DNA from: JBDNFP01 sp041689775
GTDB lineage: Bacteria; Bacteroidota; Bacteroidia; Cytophagales; Spirosomataceae
Assembly: GCA_041689775.1 (NCBI GenBank)
Contig: JBDNFP010000127.1
Span: 1-15,511, forward strand
Direction: 5' to 3'
DNA length: 15,511 nucleotides
Numbering within the stretch: position 1 is the stretch's first letter; every line of letters starts with the position of its first letter. The notes beneath the pieces are model-generated. The model made no database searches, was not told the origin of the DNA, and was given only the letters and a program-made list of their open reading frames with translations. A program made the position numbers and the translations under genes. This document shows positions 6,724-14,699 of the stretch, piece after piece.

Positions 6724-7635
6724 TCACTTCCAGACGAGCAACTTACGGATATTCCCGCCTTTTACCATCGCCCGTTCTTTTTCGGAGTAGCCACTCATGT
6801 GAACATCGACGATCTTTGCCGATCCACTCCCCCACACGAGGCGTTCAGGACCAAACTCCTTGATTACGCGACTGGTAAAGGGTTTCGCGCTTTCGTAGTA
6901 AGGTTCATCTTTGGCAAAATGATTCAGGCCCGAGAGTTTCATGTATACATTGGGGTATTTCGCTAAATCCAATACATCCGCGAATTCTGCCGGGGTACCC
7001 ATATTCTGCTCAGCGAGATGGTCAATGAGGACTTTGCAACCCGGAAAAGCTTTAATGGCTTCACCGGCTTGCCGGGCATAGTCAGGGCCGATGTGCAGTT
7101 CTATCACCAAACCCAAATCCATGGCTTGTTTCCACAAGGCCCGCACGCCCGCATCGGCGAAGGTATCGAGGTAGTTTTCTTTACCCCGATGAGCGTGGAA
7201 ACGGGTCGAGACGATGTGCGGCTCCTGCCTGACCAAAGCCGCCAATTTGGCGGGAGCTTGCGAATCTTTGGGATAAAAAAGGCTAGTCCCTCGTAGCCGG
7301 TTCGGCTCTTGTTTCAGGCAGTCGAGCATGAGGGTATGGTCGTCGCCGTAGGGTTCGGGATGCACAATGACTGCCCGATCGATGCCTTCCCTATCCAGGC
7401 GCTTGAAATAAGACGCGAGCGGATCGGCCGGATGCACGGAGACGTCGGGCAAATATACAGCCTTGGGATGAATGGGGTATATTTTCAGATTAGGACTGAA
7501 AATATGAGCATTCCATTCGATGACAGGCTCGGGTGGCTTTGCTGCTGCCTGAGCCTTCGTTCCCAGACTCAGTACCGTGCCGATTCCCAGCGTAGAACGG
7601 AGCATTTGGCGGCGGGTGGGGTTGTTTGAATTCAT
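6724..7635 (-). CDS. Tat-exported amidohydrolase family protein (possible lactonase)
   Basis: With the start at 7635 this is a 303-residue amidohydrolase-2 (LigI/rhamnonolactonase-type) TIM-barrel protein. The N-terminus NNPTRRQMLRSTLGIG, followed by a hydrophobic stretch and AQAAA, is a Tat signal, so the mature enzyme should be periplasmic. That signal is why I prefer ATG 7635; ATG 7641 is nearly equivalent. The open frame reaches 7713, but the extra residues come from a tandem repeat and are unlikely to be coding. Relatives hydrolyse lactones such as 2-pyrone-4,6-dicarboxylate or aldonolactones. Conserved spots include H181 (IELHIGP) and H206 (LIDHLAE). Two usual active-site positions differ: the N-terminal HxH reads NAHIF, and the distal GSD of the WGSDWP motif reads WGSGSA (residues 268-273), so the catalytic Asp is absent. 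It may be a divergent clade with changed chemistry. It lies 88 bases after susD. Confidence 0.78.
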   Translation of the reverse strand: MNSNNPTRRQMLRSTLGIGTVLSLGTKAQAAAKPPEPVIEWNAHIFSPNLKIYPIHPKAVYLPDVSVHPADPLASYFKRLDREGIDRAVIVHPEPYGDDHTLMLDCLKQEPNRLRGTSLFYPKDSQAPAKLAALVRQEPHIVSTRFHAHRGKENYLDTFADAGVRALWKQAMDLGLVIELHIGPDYARQAGEAIKAFPGCKVLIDHLAEQNMGTPAEFADVLDLAKYPNVYMKLSGLNHFAKDEPYYESAKPFTSRVIKEFGPERLVWGSGSAKIVDVHMSGYSEKERAMVKGGNIRKLLVWK

Positions 7636-7644
7636 TTCCATACA

Positions 7645-7676
7645 TGAGTGATTGTGTGAATGAGCGATTGTGTGAA
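7645..7676. repeat. Tandem 16-base direct repeat
   Basis: Two adjacent units, TGAGTGATTGTGTGAA (7645-7660) and TGAGCGATTGTGTGAA (7661-7676), differ at one base. They fill part of the 88-base gap between susD and the amidohydrolase gene. A similar TGAGTGATTGAGTGAATG lies in the susC-susD gap at about 9258-9275. These look like slippage-derived intergenic spacers. Confidence 0.7.
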
Positions 7677-7723
7677 TAGAGAAGGCTGCCAAAAGCAATA
7701 TTCTCTCCTTCACTCATTCCCAA

Positions 7724-9250
7724 TTATTTTTTATCCCACCAAAACCTGGTGTCCAACAGATCAGGCCCCTGACGGGTGATAGCGGCCTGGACATTCGTTC
7801 GGTTGACATTGAGTTCAGCGTCGGTATAGGTCAATCGGCGGATAAAAGATTCTGTTTTCAGGTCGGTACCGGGAAAGGGATTAGGTGTCAACACCGGGAA
7901 GCCACTGCGACGGAAATTGGCCCAGGCTTCCGGTCCATTCAGGAACGACGCCACCCAGTACTGGGAGTTGATTTGTTCCAGCTCTTTGCCATTCACGAGG
8001 GGGAGAGCTTGCAGATAGGTCGCAACGGCGGCGTCGGAAATCGCCGACGATGCACCGTACAAAGCCAACTGCTTCATGTGAGCTCTGATGCCGTTGGCGA
8101 ACAAGGTGGGGGCATCGCCCGTCGTCCATTTGCGCACGACGGCCTCAGCCAACAGCAGTTGAGTTTGGGCATAGGTCACAAAAATCGTGGGACTCAGTAG
8201 TCCCGCCAGTCGGCTGCGGTCCAGTTGACTGTACTCATAGAGGCTGGCCAGATTATCGGCCTTTACGGCAGCTGAAATCGTGGTATTATCGAAGCCCAAC
8301 GGCATTCCAATCTGCACTGCCGGACTCCGGTCGGCCTTTGACTCCTTCTGATCCACCGCACTCCTGGATCCCACGTAGCGGACCGCGATGGAAGCCAGAC
8401 GCGGATCATTGTTAGTTTTTAAATAGTCGACAAAATCTTTGGCCAAATAAAAGAAATCAGCCTGACCACCGTTCAACTGCGCCCCCACGGGATTGGAAAA
8501 GCTGGCCGTGTGGCGTAGCATCGCGTTATCGTCGTTCGACTGCATGACACCTCCGGCTACTGCCTTGGCCACTACTTCGGCGGCTTTGGTCGGATTGATT
8601 TTAGAAAGCCGCATCCCGCCGCGTAGCAGCAGCGAATTACTCAGGCGTTTCCATTTCGTGATGTCGCCACCATACAGCACATCAGTGCTCACCAGGGCCT
8701 TCGCAGGATCAAGTGCCGCTGAGGCGGTTTCCAATTCTTTCAACAGATCGGTGTATATCTCTTCCTGCGCGTCGTAGGAAGGAGCCACGATCCCTTCGAG
8801 ATAACTTCTTCCCGCCTGGGTGTAGGGAACATCCCCATAGGTATCCGTCAGTACCATGAAGGCATACGCCTTCCAGATTCGGGCCATGTTGTACAGGTTG
8901 GAGCGGGCGGGTACCTCCTTAGTTTGGGCAATTACATCCACCAGTTCGCGGATCACGCTACGGTAGTAGCGTTGCCAGTTAGCGGCGGTCACCCCCCGGT
9001 TATCCTGGTTATACTGCCCTGCCGCACCCACCCCGCTGAACGGGTTGATCATTTGCTTGACGATGATCGTCTCATACTGTAAATTACTGTACGCAAAGGC
9101 GCTGTTCACCACGGCCGTATTGAATTGAAAACCCGGATCCACTTTAGTCAGAGCATTGGGGTTGACATTCAGTTCGTCAAAACCCTTGTCGCAGGAAGAG
9201 GCAAGAAAACAGGCGGTAAAGATTGTGAGGTATATGGGTAGCTTTTTCAT
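7724..9250 (-). CDS. SusD/RagB family nutrient-binding outer membrane lipoprotein
   Basis: A 508-residue SusD homologue of the SusD-like/RagB lipoprotein type. The start at 9250 gives a classic lipoprotein signal: MKKLPIYLTIFTACFLASSC, with lipidated Cys20, then CDKGFDELNVNPN, a typical SusD mature N-terminus. The open frame extends upstream to 9361, but those residues precede the signal peptide and include an inverted repeat, so I exclude them. Family features include the helical WKAYAFMVLTDTYGDVPYT segment and the C-terminal EAWANFRRSGFP and LLDTRFWWDKK stretches. SusD caps the SusC transporter at the cell surface and binds the ligand. It follows susC by 153 bases on the same strand, the standard arrangement. 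Substrate is not readable from sequence; the neighbours suggest an acid sugar or its conjugate. Confidence 0.92.
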   Translation of the reverse strand: MKKLPIYLTIFTACFLASSCDKGFDELNVNPNALTKVDPGFQFNTAVVNSAFAYSNLQYETIIVKQMINPFSGVGAAGQYNQDNRGVTAANWQRYYRSVIRELVDVIAQTKEVPARSNLYNMARIWKAYAFMVLTDTYGDVPYTQAGRSYLEGIVAPSYDAQEEIYTDLLKELETASAALDPAKALVSTDVLYGGDITKWKRLSNSLLLRGGMRLSKINPTKAAEVVAKAVAGGVMQSNDDNAMLRHTASFSNPVGAQLNGGQADFFYLAKDFVDYLKTNNDPRLASIAVRYVGSRSAVDQKESKADRSPAVQIGMPLGFDNTTISAAVKADNLASLYEYSQLDRSRLAGLLSPTIFVTYAQTQLLLAEAVVRKWTTGDAPTLFANGIRAHMKQLALYGASSAISDAAVATYLQALPLVNGKELEQINSQYWVASFLNGPEAWANFRRSGFPVLTPNPFPGTDLKTESFIRRLTYTDAELNVNRTNVQAAITRQGPDLLDTRFWWDKK

Positions 9251-9269
9251 ATAGTTAATGAGTGATTGA

Positions 9270-9361
9270 GTGAATGTCGGAAAGAGGGGGCCGCCCCTGC
9301 GGTGAATATTGCTTTCGCCAGATACCAGATTTTTAAAAAATTCCGACATGCCGACATTCAC
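9270..9361. repeat. Inverted repeat in the susC-susD gap
   Basis: GTGAATGTCGG (9270-9280) and CCGACATTCAC (9351-9361) are perfect 11-base inverted repeats enclosing 70 bases, which include the GC-rich run GGGGGCCGCCCC. The repeat occupies most of the 153-base space between susC and susD. In mRNA it would form a long stem between the two reading frames and could tune the SusC:SusD ratio or act as a processing or partial-termination site. Confidence 0.55.
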
Positions 9362-9403
9362 CGCACGGGTGACCCCGCCATTCTGACCGCGCGGCAGACC
9401 GCA

Positions 9404-12400
9404 TTAGAATTTAACATTTACATTGAATCCAACGCTCCGCGTAACGGGCAGTCCCGTGGCTTCCAGGCCGGAGAGGTTGTCAGACGGAAAACCAAACTGC
9501 TCGGGGTGAATGTTGGGCACCCACTTTTTCAGAACGGCTATATTGTTAGCTACAGCATTCACCCGAAGTCCTTTGATAAACCGTACTGAGGTTAGGAATC
9601 GGCTAAAGTCATAGCCGACCGTGATCTGGCGCAACTGCCACAAACCCGCGTTATAGACAAACTCCTCAGCAATATTTTGCGAACGAACCGTTTCATAATA
9701 CGCCTGCACCCCCGACTTTGTCTGGTTAGTTTCTCCTTTGGAATTTACACCTTCGCCAATCACAAAGCCCTGTTCCCGTCCGGGTAGGGTACCTTGGTGC
9801 AGGCCGTGCCGCCAGGCATTGAAGTTAGTACCTGAAATCATCTTATGCCCCAATTTGAAATCAATCAGGAAGGAAGCATTAATTCCTTTGTAGGTAAATC
9901 CGTTAGTAATACCACCCACCCATAGCGGTAACGCACTACCGAAGGGAATCTGCGTGGCGGTGCGCAGCGGACGACCATTGCCCGCATCAAACACCTGCCG
10001 TCCCTGTTCGTCGCGGCGATAACCGAAGCCATAAAGCTGACCCAGTGGCTGACCCACCACCTGGCGAAGTTCACCTGTGAACTCGCCCGTACCTACCGTA
10101 ATGGTATTATCACTGACATCGGCGCCCAGGTTTAGTACTTTCGTTTTGTTGTAGGCAGCGTTAAAGGTCAGGTTCCAGTTGAAATTCTGGGTAGTAACAG
10201 GCATAAGGTTTACCATCATTTCCAACCCTCGGTTCTGGCTTTGCCCTACATTAATCAGTTGGTTAAGGTACCCACCCGCATCGGAAGTCTGGGCGCGCAG
10301 GATTTGGTCAGAGGATAGTTTATCGTAGTAGGTCAGGTCCAGCCCTACCCGATTGTTGAACAGTTTCAACTCAAGCCCGACTTCCTTTTCCGAAACCCGC
10401 ATGGGCCGCAAGTTGGCATTGGGAACCGTAGTGCCGCTGATATTGGCTAGGGGCTGCCCTACGCCATTAGGTGAAGGAAATTGCTGGGGATCTATGCTAT
10501 AGAATAGATTACTAGCATAGGGCGACACATCGGTATCGCTACCCACTTCGGCGTAGCCAGCCCTGATCTTGCCGAAATTAATCCAATCGGGCAGCGCGTT
10601 AGCAAAGGCCTGGGAGAACACAAAACTAGCGGTAACCGAAGGGTACAGAATACTCCGATTGGCGGGTGAGAGCGTCGAAAACCAGTCGTTGCGAGCTGTA
10701 CCGTTGATGAATAAATAGTCCTTATATGAAATTTCGGCGGATGCATACAGCGAATTGACTTTTCGCTCGGAAAACTCGTAGCTCGGTTCACGCTGGCGTC
10801 CATTGCCAATGGTGTAGAGGTCGCGGACATAAAAATCCTGGATAAATACGTTGTGGCGACTGATGCGTCGGTACATCTGATTTCCTCCGGCGTTGACATT
10901 CAGGCCAATGACCCCGAACTTTTTGTTGGCGCCCAGCAGAAAGTCGGTGTTTAGCTCGCGGACATTGCGTGAATCCTGTACAAACTGCCCATTGACAAAG
11001 CCCGGCGGGGCGGAAGGCTGCCGCTGCGTACCAGTGGGCAGATTATAGTCCTGCTCGCGGGAGTAGTAATCCTGCCCGATCCGGCCTTGCAAAAACAGCC
11101 AATCCGTAAAATTGTACCGGGCCGTCAGGTTGCCAAACACCCGGTCGTTGCGGATATTATCGAAACGTTTGAGCGAAAAGTACGGATTGGTTCGGTTGGT
11201 GAAGCGCGACCAGCGCACCTCGTTACCGTTTGCATCGGAGGCATTCTGTTTTAATAAGTCCAAAGGCATCGAGTTGGCCATATTATACAGGACCACCGGG
11301 CTATAATCCTGCTCGGCAATGTTAGGGGGATTTTTGCGATACTCGTTGGAATAATTGATGTTACCCGACACCGTCAGTTTTTTAGCCAGGGTTTGCGTAA
11401 AACCCAGGTTGACCGTTCGGCGGTGATAGCCCGATGTTTCGAGTATCGTTTTATTATCCAGATTGGAAGCCGACAGGCTGAACCCGCCGTTTTCGCCACC
11501 CGAAGCCAGGGTAATGGTGTTGGTAAAAGTCGACCCCTTTCGGTAGTAGTCCGTGATCTGATTGCGAACTGGCTGGTAAGGTACCTCCACTTTGTTAAAC
11601 AGAATTTGGGTCATGCCGGGTTGAAATTTTTCACCAAAACTCCACTGTCCTGAGGAAGGAAAAGCGCTTGTCGGACGTACCCCATTCTCCCCCTGACCAT
11701 ATTCATACTGATAGTCGGTGTAATCGAGCGGTGCTTCCGTGGTAAAGTTGGTATTATAGGAAAGCGAAATACCCGAACCCGTCCCCCGAGTTTTGGTCAT
11801 GATCATAATGACACCGTCCTTGGCACGGGAACCGTACAGGGCCGACGCGGCCGCGCCCTTAAGCACCGTCATGCTTTCGATGTCATCGGGATTGATACTA
11901 CTCAGTCCGTCGCCGCCGTCGGAGGTACGGTTGCTGCCTCGCTCGCTCACATCGCCCCGCGCCCCGTTGTTGGTGTTATCAATGGGTACCCCGTTGACAA
12001 CGATCAGCGGCGAGTTGTTACCCCCGAACGACGACTGGCCCCGGATGCGGATCTTGCTGGTTCCCGCTGGTCCCGAACCCAGAGGGGTGATGTTTACGCC
12101 GGCCATCTTGCCCTGCAATGCGTTCATAAAATTGGCCGTGCGGTTGATCGTCATTTCCTCGGGGGCTACGGTAGCGGTGGCATACCCCAGGCTTTTGGCC
12201 TGCTTCTTAATGCCCAAGGCTGTTACAACCACTTCCTGCAATGCTTTGCTTTCGGGTGAAAGCGTCACGGAGATCGTTGTTTTATTACCTACCACAATCT
12301 CCTGACTTTCGTAGCCCACATAGCTAAATACCAGCACGGCAACGGCATCAGGCACATCCAGTTGAAACTCCCCGCCAGCATTGGTTGTAGTACCCCGCGC

Positions 12401-12949
12401 TGTACCTTTGATCAATACACTCGCGCCCGGCAAGCCCCCGCTTTTTTCGTCCAGCACTTTTCCCCGCACCGTCTGCACCATGCTCTGAATTCTAACGGGA
12501 ATTCCCAGCGGGGGTACTTCCAAATCAGGCTGGCGCTGCACCGTTGCCAGTACCTGTGCCGCATCGGCCGCAGGTACCGTGTTTTGCGCCGCCTTTTTAT
12601 CCGCTACAATGACATAGGTACCTGCCTTTACCTTCTTGTAATTCAGATTGGCCGAGCGAAGGATTCTGTCGAGGTTTTCTTCGAGACTGGCCTTGTAGTC
12701 CAGCAGATCGGAGGCTACCGTAATGTGTTCCACTAATCCGCCCTCAAACAGGATGTCGACCCGATAGCGGGTTTTCAGTTCGTTGAGTACACCACGAAGT
12801 TTTTGTCGTGTCGGTTGGGCAGTATCGCCGTTTTTCTGAGGCAGGCGCGAAACACTCGCGTAGACCTGAGCGAACGTCGTTTGTCCGATCAGCGAAAAAG
12901 TTCCTATCAGCATTCCTGCCAGCAGGGAAAATCGTAGTGTTTTTTTCAT
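9404..12949 (-). CDS. SusC/RagA family TonB-linked outer membrane protein with STN domain
   Basis: An 1181-residue TonB-dependent transporter. The signal peptide spans about residues 1-28 (ending TTFAQ). An STN (secretin/TonB short N-terminal) domain follows at about 50-118 (VDILFEGGLVEHITV to GTYVIVADKK). Next are a carboxypeptidase-regulatory-like beta domain at about 160-235 (GKVLDEKSGGLPGASVLIKG), a linker with the TonB-box-like LQEVVVTALG (238-247), the plug (GKMAGVNI, SKIRIRGQSS, LKGAAASALYGSRAKDGVI) and a long beta barrel ending NVNVKF, with the terminal Phe typical of outer-membrane barrels. The STN domain marks a signal-transducing SusC of the FecA type, expected to contact the FecR-like protein encoded 61 bases upstream. 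It imports the ligand captured by SusD using TonB energy. The family call is firm; the substrate is inferred from the locus. Confidence 0.95.
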   Translation of the reverse strand: MKKTLRFSLLAGMLIGTFSLIGQTTFAQVYASVSRLPQKNGDTAQPTRQKLRGVLNELKTRYRVDILFEGGLVEHITVASDLLDYKASLEENLDRILRSANLNYKKVKAGTYVIVADKKAAQNTVPAADAAQVLATVQRQPDLEVPPLGIPVRIQSMVQTVRGKVLDEKSGGLPGASVLIKGTARGTTTNAGGEFQLDVPDAVAVLVFSYVGYESQEIVVGNKTTISVTLSPESKALQEVVVTALGIKKQAKSLGYATATVAPEEMTINRTANFMNALQGKMAGVNITPLGSGPAGTSKIRIRGQSSFGGNNSPLIVVNGVPIDNTNNGARGDVSERGSNRTSDGGDGLSSINPDDIESMTVLKGAAASALYGSRAKDGVIMIMTKTRGTGSGISLSYNTNFTTEAPLDYTDYQYEYGQGENGVRPTSAFPSSGQWSFGEKFQPGMTQILFNKVEVPYQPVRNQITDYYRKGSTFTNTITLASGGENGGFSLSASNLDNKTILETSGYHRRTVNLGFTQTLAKKLTVSGNINYSNEYRKNPPNIAEQDYSPVVLYNMANSMPLDLLKQNASDANGNEVRWSRFTNRTNPYFSLKRFDNIRNDRVFGNLTARYNFTDWLFLQGRIGQDYYSREQDYNLPTGTQRQPSAPPGFVNGQFVQDSRNVRELNTDFLLGANKKFGVIGLNVNAGGNQMYRRISRHNVFIQDFYVRDLYTIGNGRQREPSYEFSERKVNSLYASAEISYKDYLFINGTARNDWFSTLSPANRSILYPSVTASFVFSQAFANALPDWINFGKIRAGYAEVGSDTDVSPYASNLFYSIDPQQFPSPNGVGQPLANISGTTVPNANLRPMRVSEKEVGLELKLFNNRVGLDLTYYDKLSSDQILRAQTSDAGGYLNQLINVGQSQNRGLEMMVNLMPVTTQNFNWNLTFNAAYNKTKVLNLGADVSDNTITVGTGEFTGELRQVVGQPLGQLYGFGYRRDEQGRQVFDAGNGRPLRTATQIPFGSALPLWVGGITNGFTYKGINASFLIDFKLGHKMISGTNFNAWRHGLHQGTLPGREQGFVIGEGVNSKGETNQTKSGVQAYYETVRSQNIAEEFVYNAGLWQLRQITVGYDFSRFLTSVRFIKGLRVNAVANNIAVLKKWVPNIHPEQFGFPSDNLSGLEATGLPVTRSVGFNVNVKF

Positions 12950-13010
12950 TGAAGTAAGGGTTTAGGAATTTAGTTCAGCATGTGTAGGCAAATCAGTTTT
13001 TTCACATTTA

Positions 13011-14006
13011 TTATTTGTTAGTTAAGAGAATGGTATCACCCGATTTTACAATTTCTACGTTAAATATTTTGGACACGATTTCCAGTAACTCTTTTGGGTT
13101 TTCGGCCCGGAATGACCCCACCAGGGTACGCTCAGCCAATTTTTTATCCTGAATCACTACCCGAATCCCATAGCTTTCCTGCATCATTTCCGCAAATTCG
13201 GCCAGGGTCGTATCATCGAATATAAACCGGTGGTCTTTCAATGCCGCGTTTTGATCCGTTTGGGTCACTACCTGCTGCTCCAGGTGGTTATTCTGATCCA
13301 GCATTACTAATTCCCCCGGCTTCATCATGATTTGTTTCTCGGCTTTCCCCTCACGGTAGCGCAGCTGTACTTTCCCCCGATTCAATATTACCTTCGACTT
13401 TTCAGGTCGGGCATATACCGTAAATTCCGTCCCTAAGACCACTACTTCCACCCCCCGCTCCGTCCTCACAACAAACCGCTGATCATTAGCCTGATGAGAC
13501 ACATCAAAATTAGCTTCACCCGTTAGAAATACCTCCCGAGTTTCCCGGCCAAAGCCAAAACGAGGTACCTTCAAAGACGAGTTGGCGGTAAGCACCACCT
13601 GGGTACTGTCACTCAGGATAAACGTTTTGGTTTCTCCCACTGCCGATTCGTAGGTTTGGTACACAATACTGTTCTTGAAGATCAACCCGCTTGCTGTAAG
13701 TACCAGCGCGAGGGATGCCGCTACCCCCCACCACGTCCGATTGCGAACCGGAGCAAGCGCTTGAATCTCCGATTCGGTGGGGTACCTTACCCCCTTGCCC
13801 TCAGCAAAATTCTGAAACCGATGGATGGCCTCATCGACCTGAGTAAGGTACTGTGGTTGCTGGTATTCATACTCCACCAGCCACTGATAGAATAGCTCCT
13901 CATGGTTAGGATTTTTTACCCATTCGTCCACCAACTGTTTCTGCAGCGCCGTTGATTTTCCGGCCAGGTAGTTGAATATGAAATCTTTATTGATCGTTGC
14001 ATTCAT
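13011..14006 (-). CDS. FecR family anti-sigma factor
   Basis: A 331-residue membrane-bound sigma regulator. The cytosolic N-terminal region (about 1-88) begins with helices and a WLVEYEYQQPQ segment that would bind the sigma factor. One transmembrane segment follows at about 92-110 (WWGVAASLALVLTASGLIF). The periplasmic FecR beta domain spans about 119-213 (YESAVGETKTFILSDST, EVFLTGEANFDV, VVVLGTEFTVYA, LNRGKVQLRY). A C-terminal STN-like domain (DUF4974 type) covers about 262-329, with FIFDDTTLAEFAEMMQ and LVGSFRAENPKELLEIVSKI. It starts 12 bases after the sigma gene stop, a typical co-transcribed pair, and precedes the STN-bearing susC. Ligand binding to SusC would be relayed through this protein to release or activate the sigma factor. 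Confidence 0.93.
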   Translation of the reverse strand: MNATINKDFIFNYLAGKSTALQKQLVDEWVKNPNHEELFYQWLVEYEYQQPQYLTQVDEAIHRFQNFAEGKGVRYPTESEIQALAPVRNRTWWGVAASLALVLTASGLIFKNSIVYQTYESAVGETKTFILSDSTQVVLTANSSLKVPRFGFGRETREVFLTGEANFDVSHQANDQRFVVRTERGVEVVVLGTEFTVYARPEKSKVILNRGKVQLRYREGKAEKQIMMKPGELVMLDQNNHLEQQVVTQTDQNAALKDHRFIFDDTTLAEFAEMMQESYGIRVVIQDKKLAERTLVGSFRAENPKELLEIVSKIFNVEIVKSGDTILLTNK

Positions 14007-14018
14007 GGGTGTGGGATA

Positions 14019-14699
14019 TTAAACCAGACTGACAAAACAAACCAACAGATTCAGCAGCCACTTCTCCCTGAGCAGAGCACGAACAAACTGATTCGCCCGG
14101 TTAAGTTGTACATCCACGGTCTTGACAGATAAGTGGAGTTCGTCAGCAATCTCCTGGTACTTCATGCCGTCGAATTTCCGCATAAGGTAAATCCGCCGCC
14201 GCTCGACGGGCAACCGATTGACCGCCTCCTCGACATCGTGGTAGAGTTCTTCGTACTGACTAATCTGGTCAGGTTGATGTTCTTTCAGAATCGGTTTTTG
14301 CGCAACCTCGGTCAACTCGGCCTTGCGGCTCAAATCCCAACGGAGGTAATTATACGCGCGGTTGCGAACGGTGCGGAACAAGTACAGTCGGTAGGAAGTC
14401 GTTATGTCTAAAAATTTGTCCTGCGAGTAGAAATCAAAAAATATTTCTGAAACCAGATCCTCCGCTACCTCCCGTGCCCACACAAACTTCACGGCGTGGG
14501 TACACATGGGCTGGAAGTAGCGTTTGTAAAGGAGCTCGACCCCCATTCGGGGATTTGTCAGTACAGCTTTCCGTATAAAGAGCTCATCATCCAGGACAGC
14601 CACCGACTGGGGTTCGACCAAATCCTTGGGAAGCGCAAGCGGCTGGCTACCGTTTTCGTTATTTCCTATACTGGCTACACTGCTACGAACCTGCCCCAT
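14019..14699 (-). CDS. ECF RNA polymerase sigma factor (FecI-like sigma-70 family)
   Basis: A 226-residue extracytoplasmic-function sigma factor. Region 2 spans about 52-122 (GVELLYKRYFQPMCTHAV, AEDLVSEIFFDFY, YLFRTVRNRAYNYLR). Region 4 spans about 155-211 (VEEAVNRLPVERRRIYLMRK, then the helix-turn-helix YQEIADELHLSVKTVDVQLN). It ends in a hydrophobic tail, WLLNLLVCFVSLV. The first 36 residues precede region 2 and are longer than usual, so a start internal to 14699 is possible, though no ATG lies between residue 1 and region 2. It is the first gene of the minus-strand run and probably drives expression of susC and what follows. An AT-rich leader lies upstream. I did not find a TAnnTTTG box on this strand there, so its own promoter remains unassigned. 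Confidence 0.93.
   Translation of the reverse strand: MGQVRSSVASIGNNENGSQPLALPKDLVEPQSVAVLDDELFIRKAVLTNPRMGVELLYKRYFQPMCTHAVKFVWAREVAEDLVSEIFFDFYSQDKFLDITTSYRLYLFRTVRNRAYNYLRWDLSRKAELTEVAQKPILKEHQPDQISQYEELYHDVEEAVNRLPVERRRIYLMRKFDGMKYQEIADELHLSVKTVDVQLNRANQFVRALLREKWLLNLLVCFVSLV

Noticed and set aside
7636..7713. N-terminal extension of the amidohydrolase from ATG 7713
   Set aside because: It would place a repeat-derived peptide in front of a good Tat signal, which should be at the N-terminus.
9251..9361. N-terminal extension of SusD from an upstream ATG at 9361
   Set aside because: A lipoprotein signal with lipobox starts at 9250; an extension before it would bury the signal peptide.
11793..12305. 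A 170-codon plus-strand frame
   Set aside because: Antisense of the susC plug region; no independent protein features.
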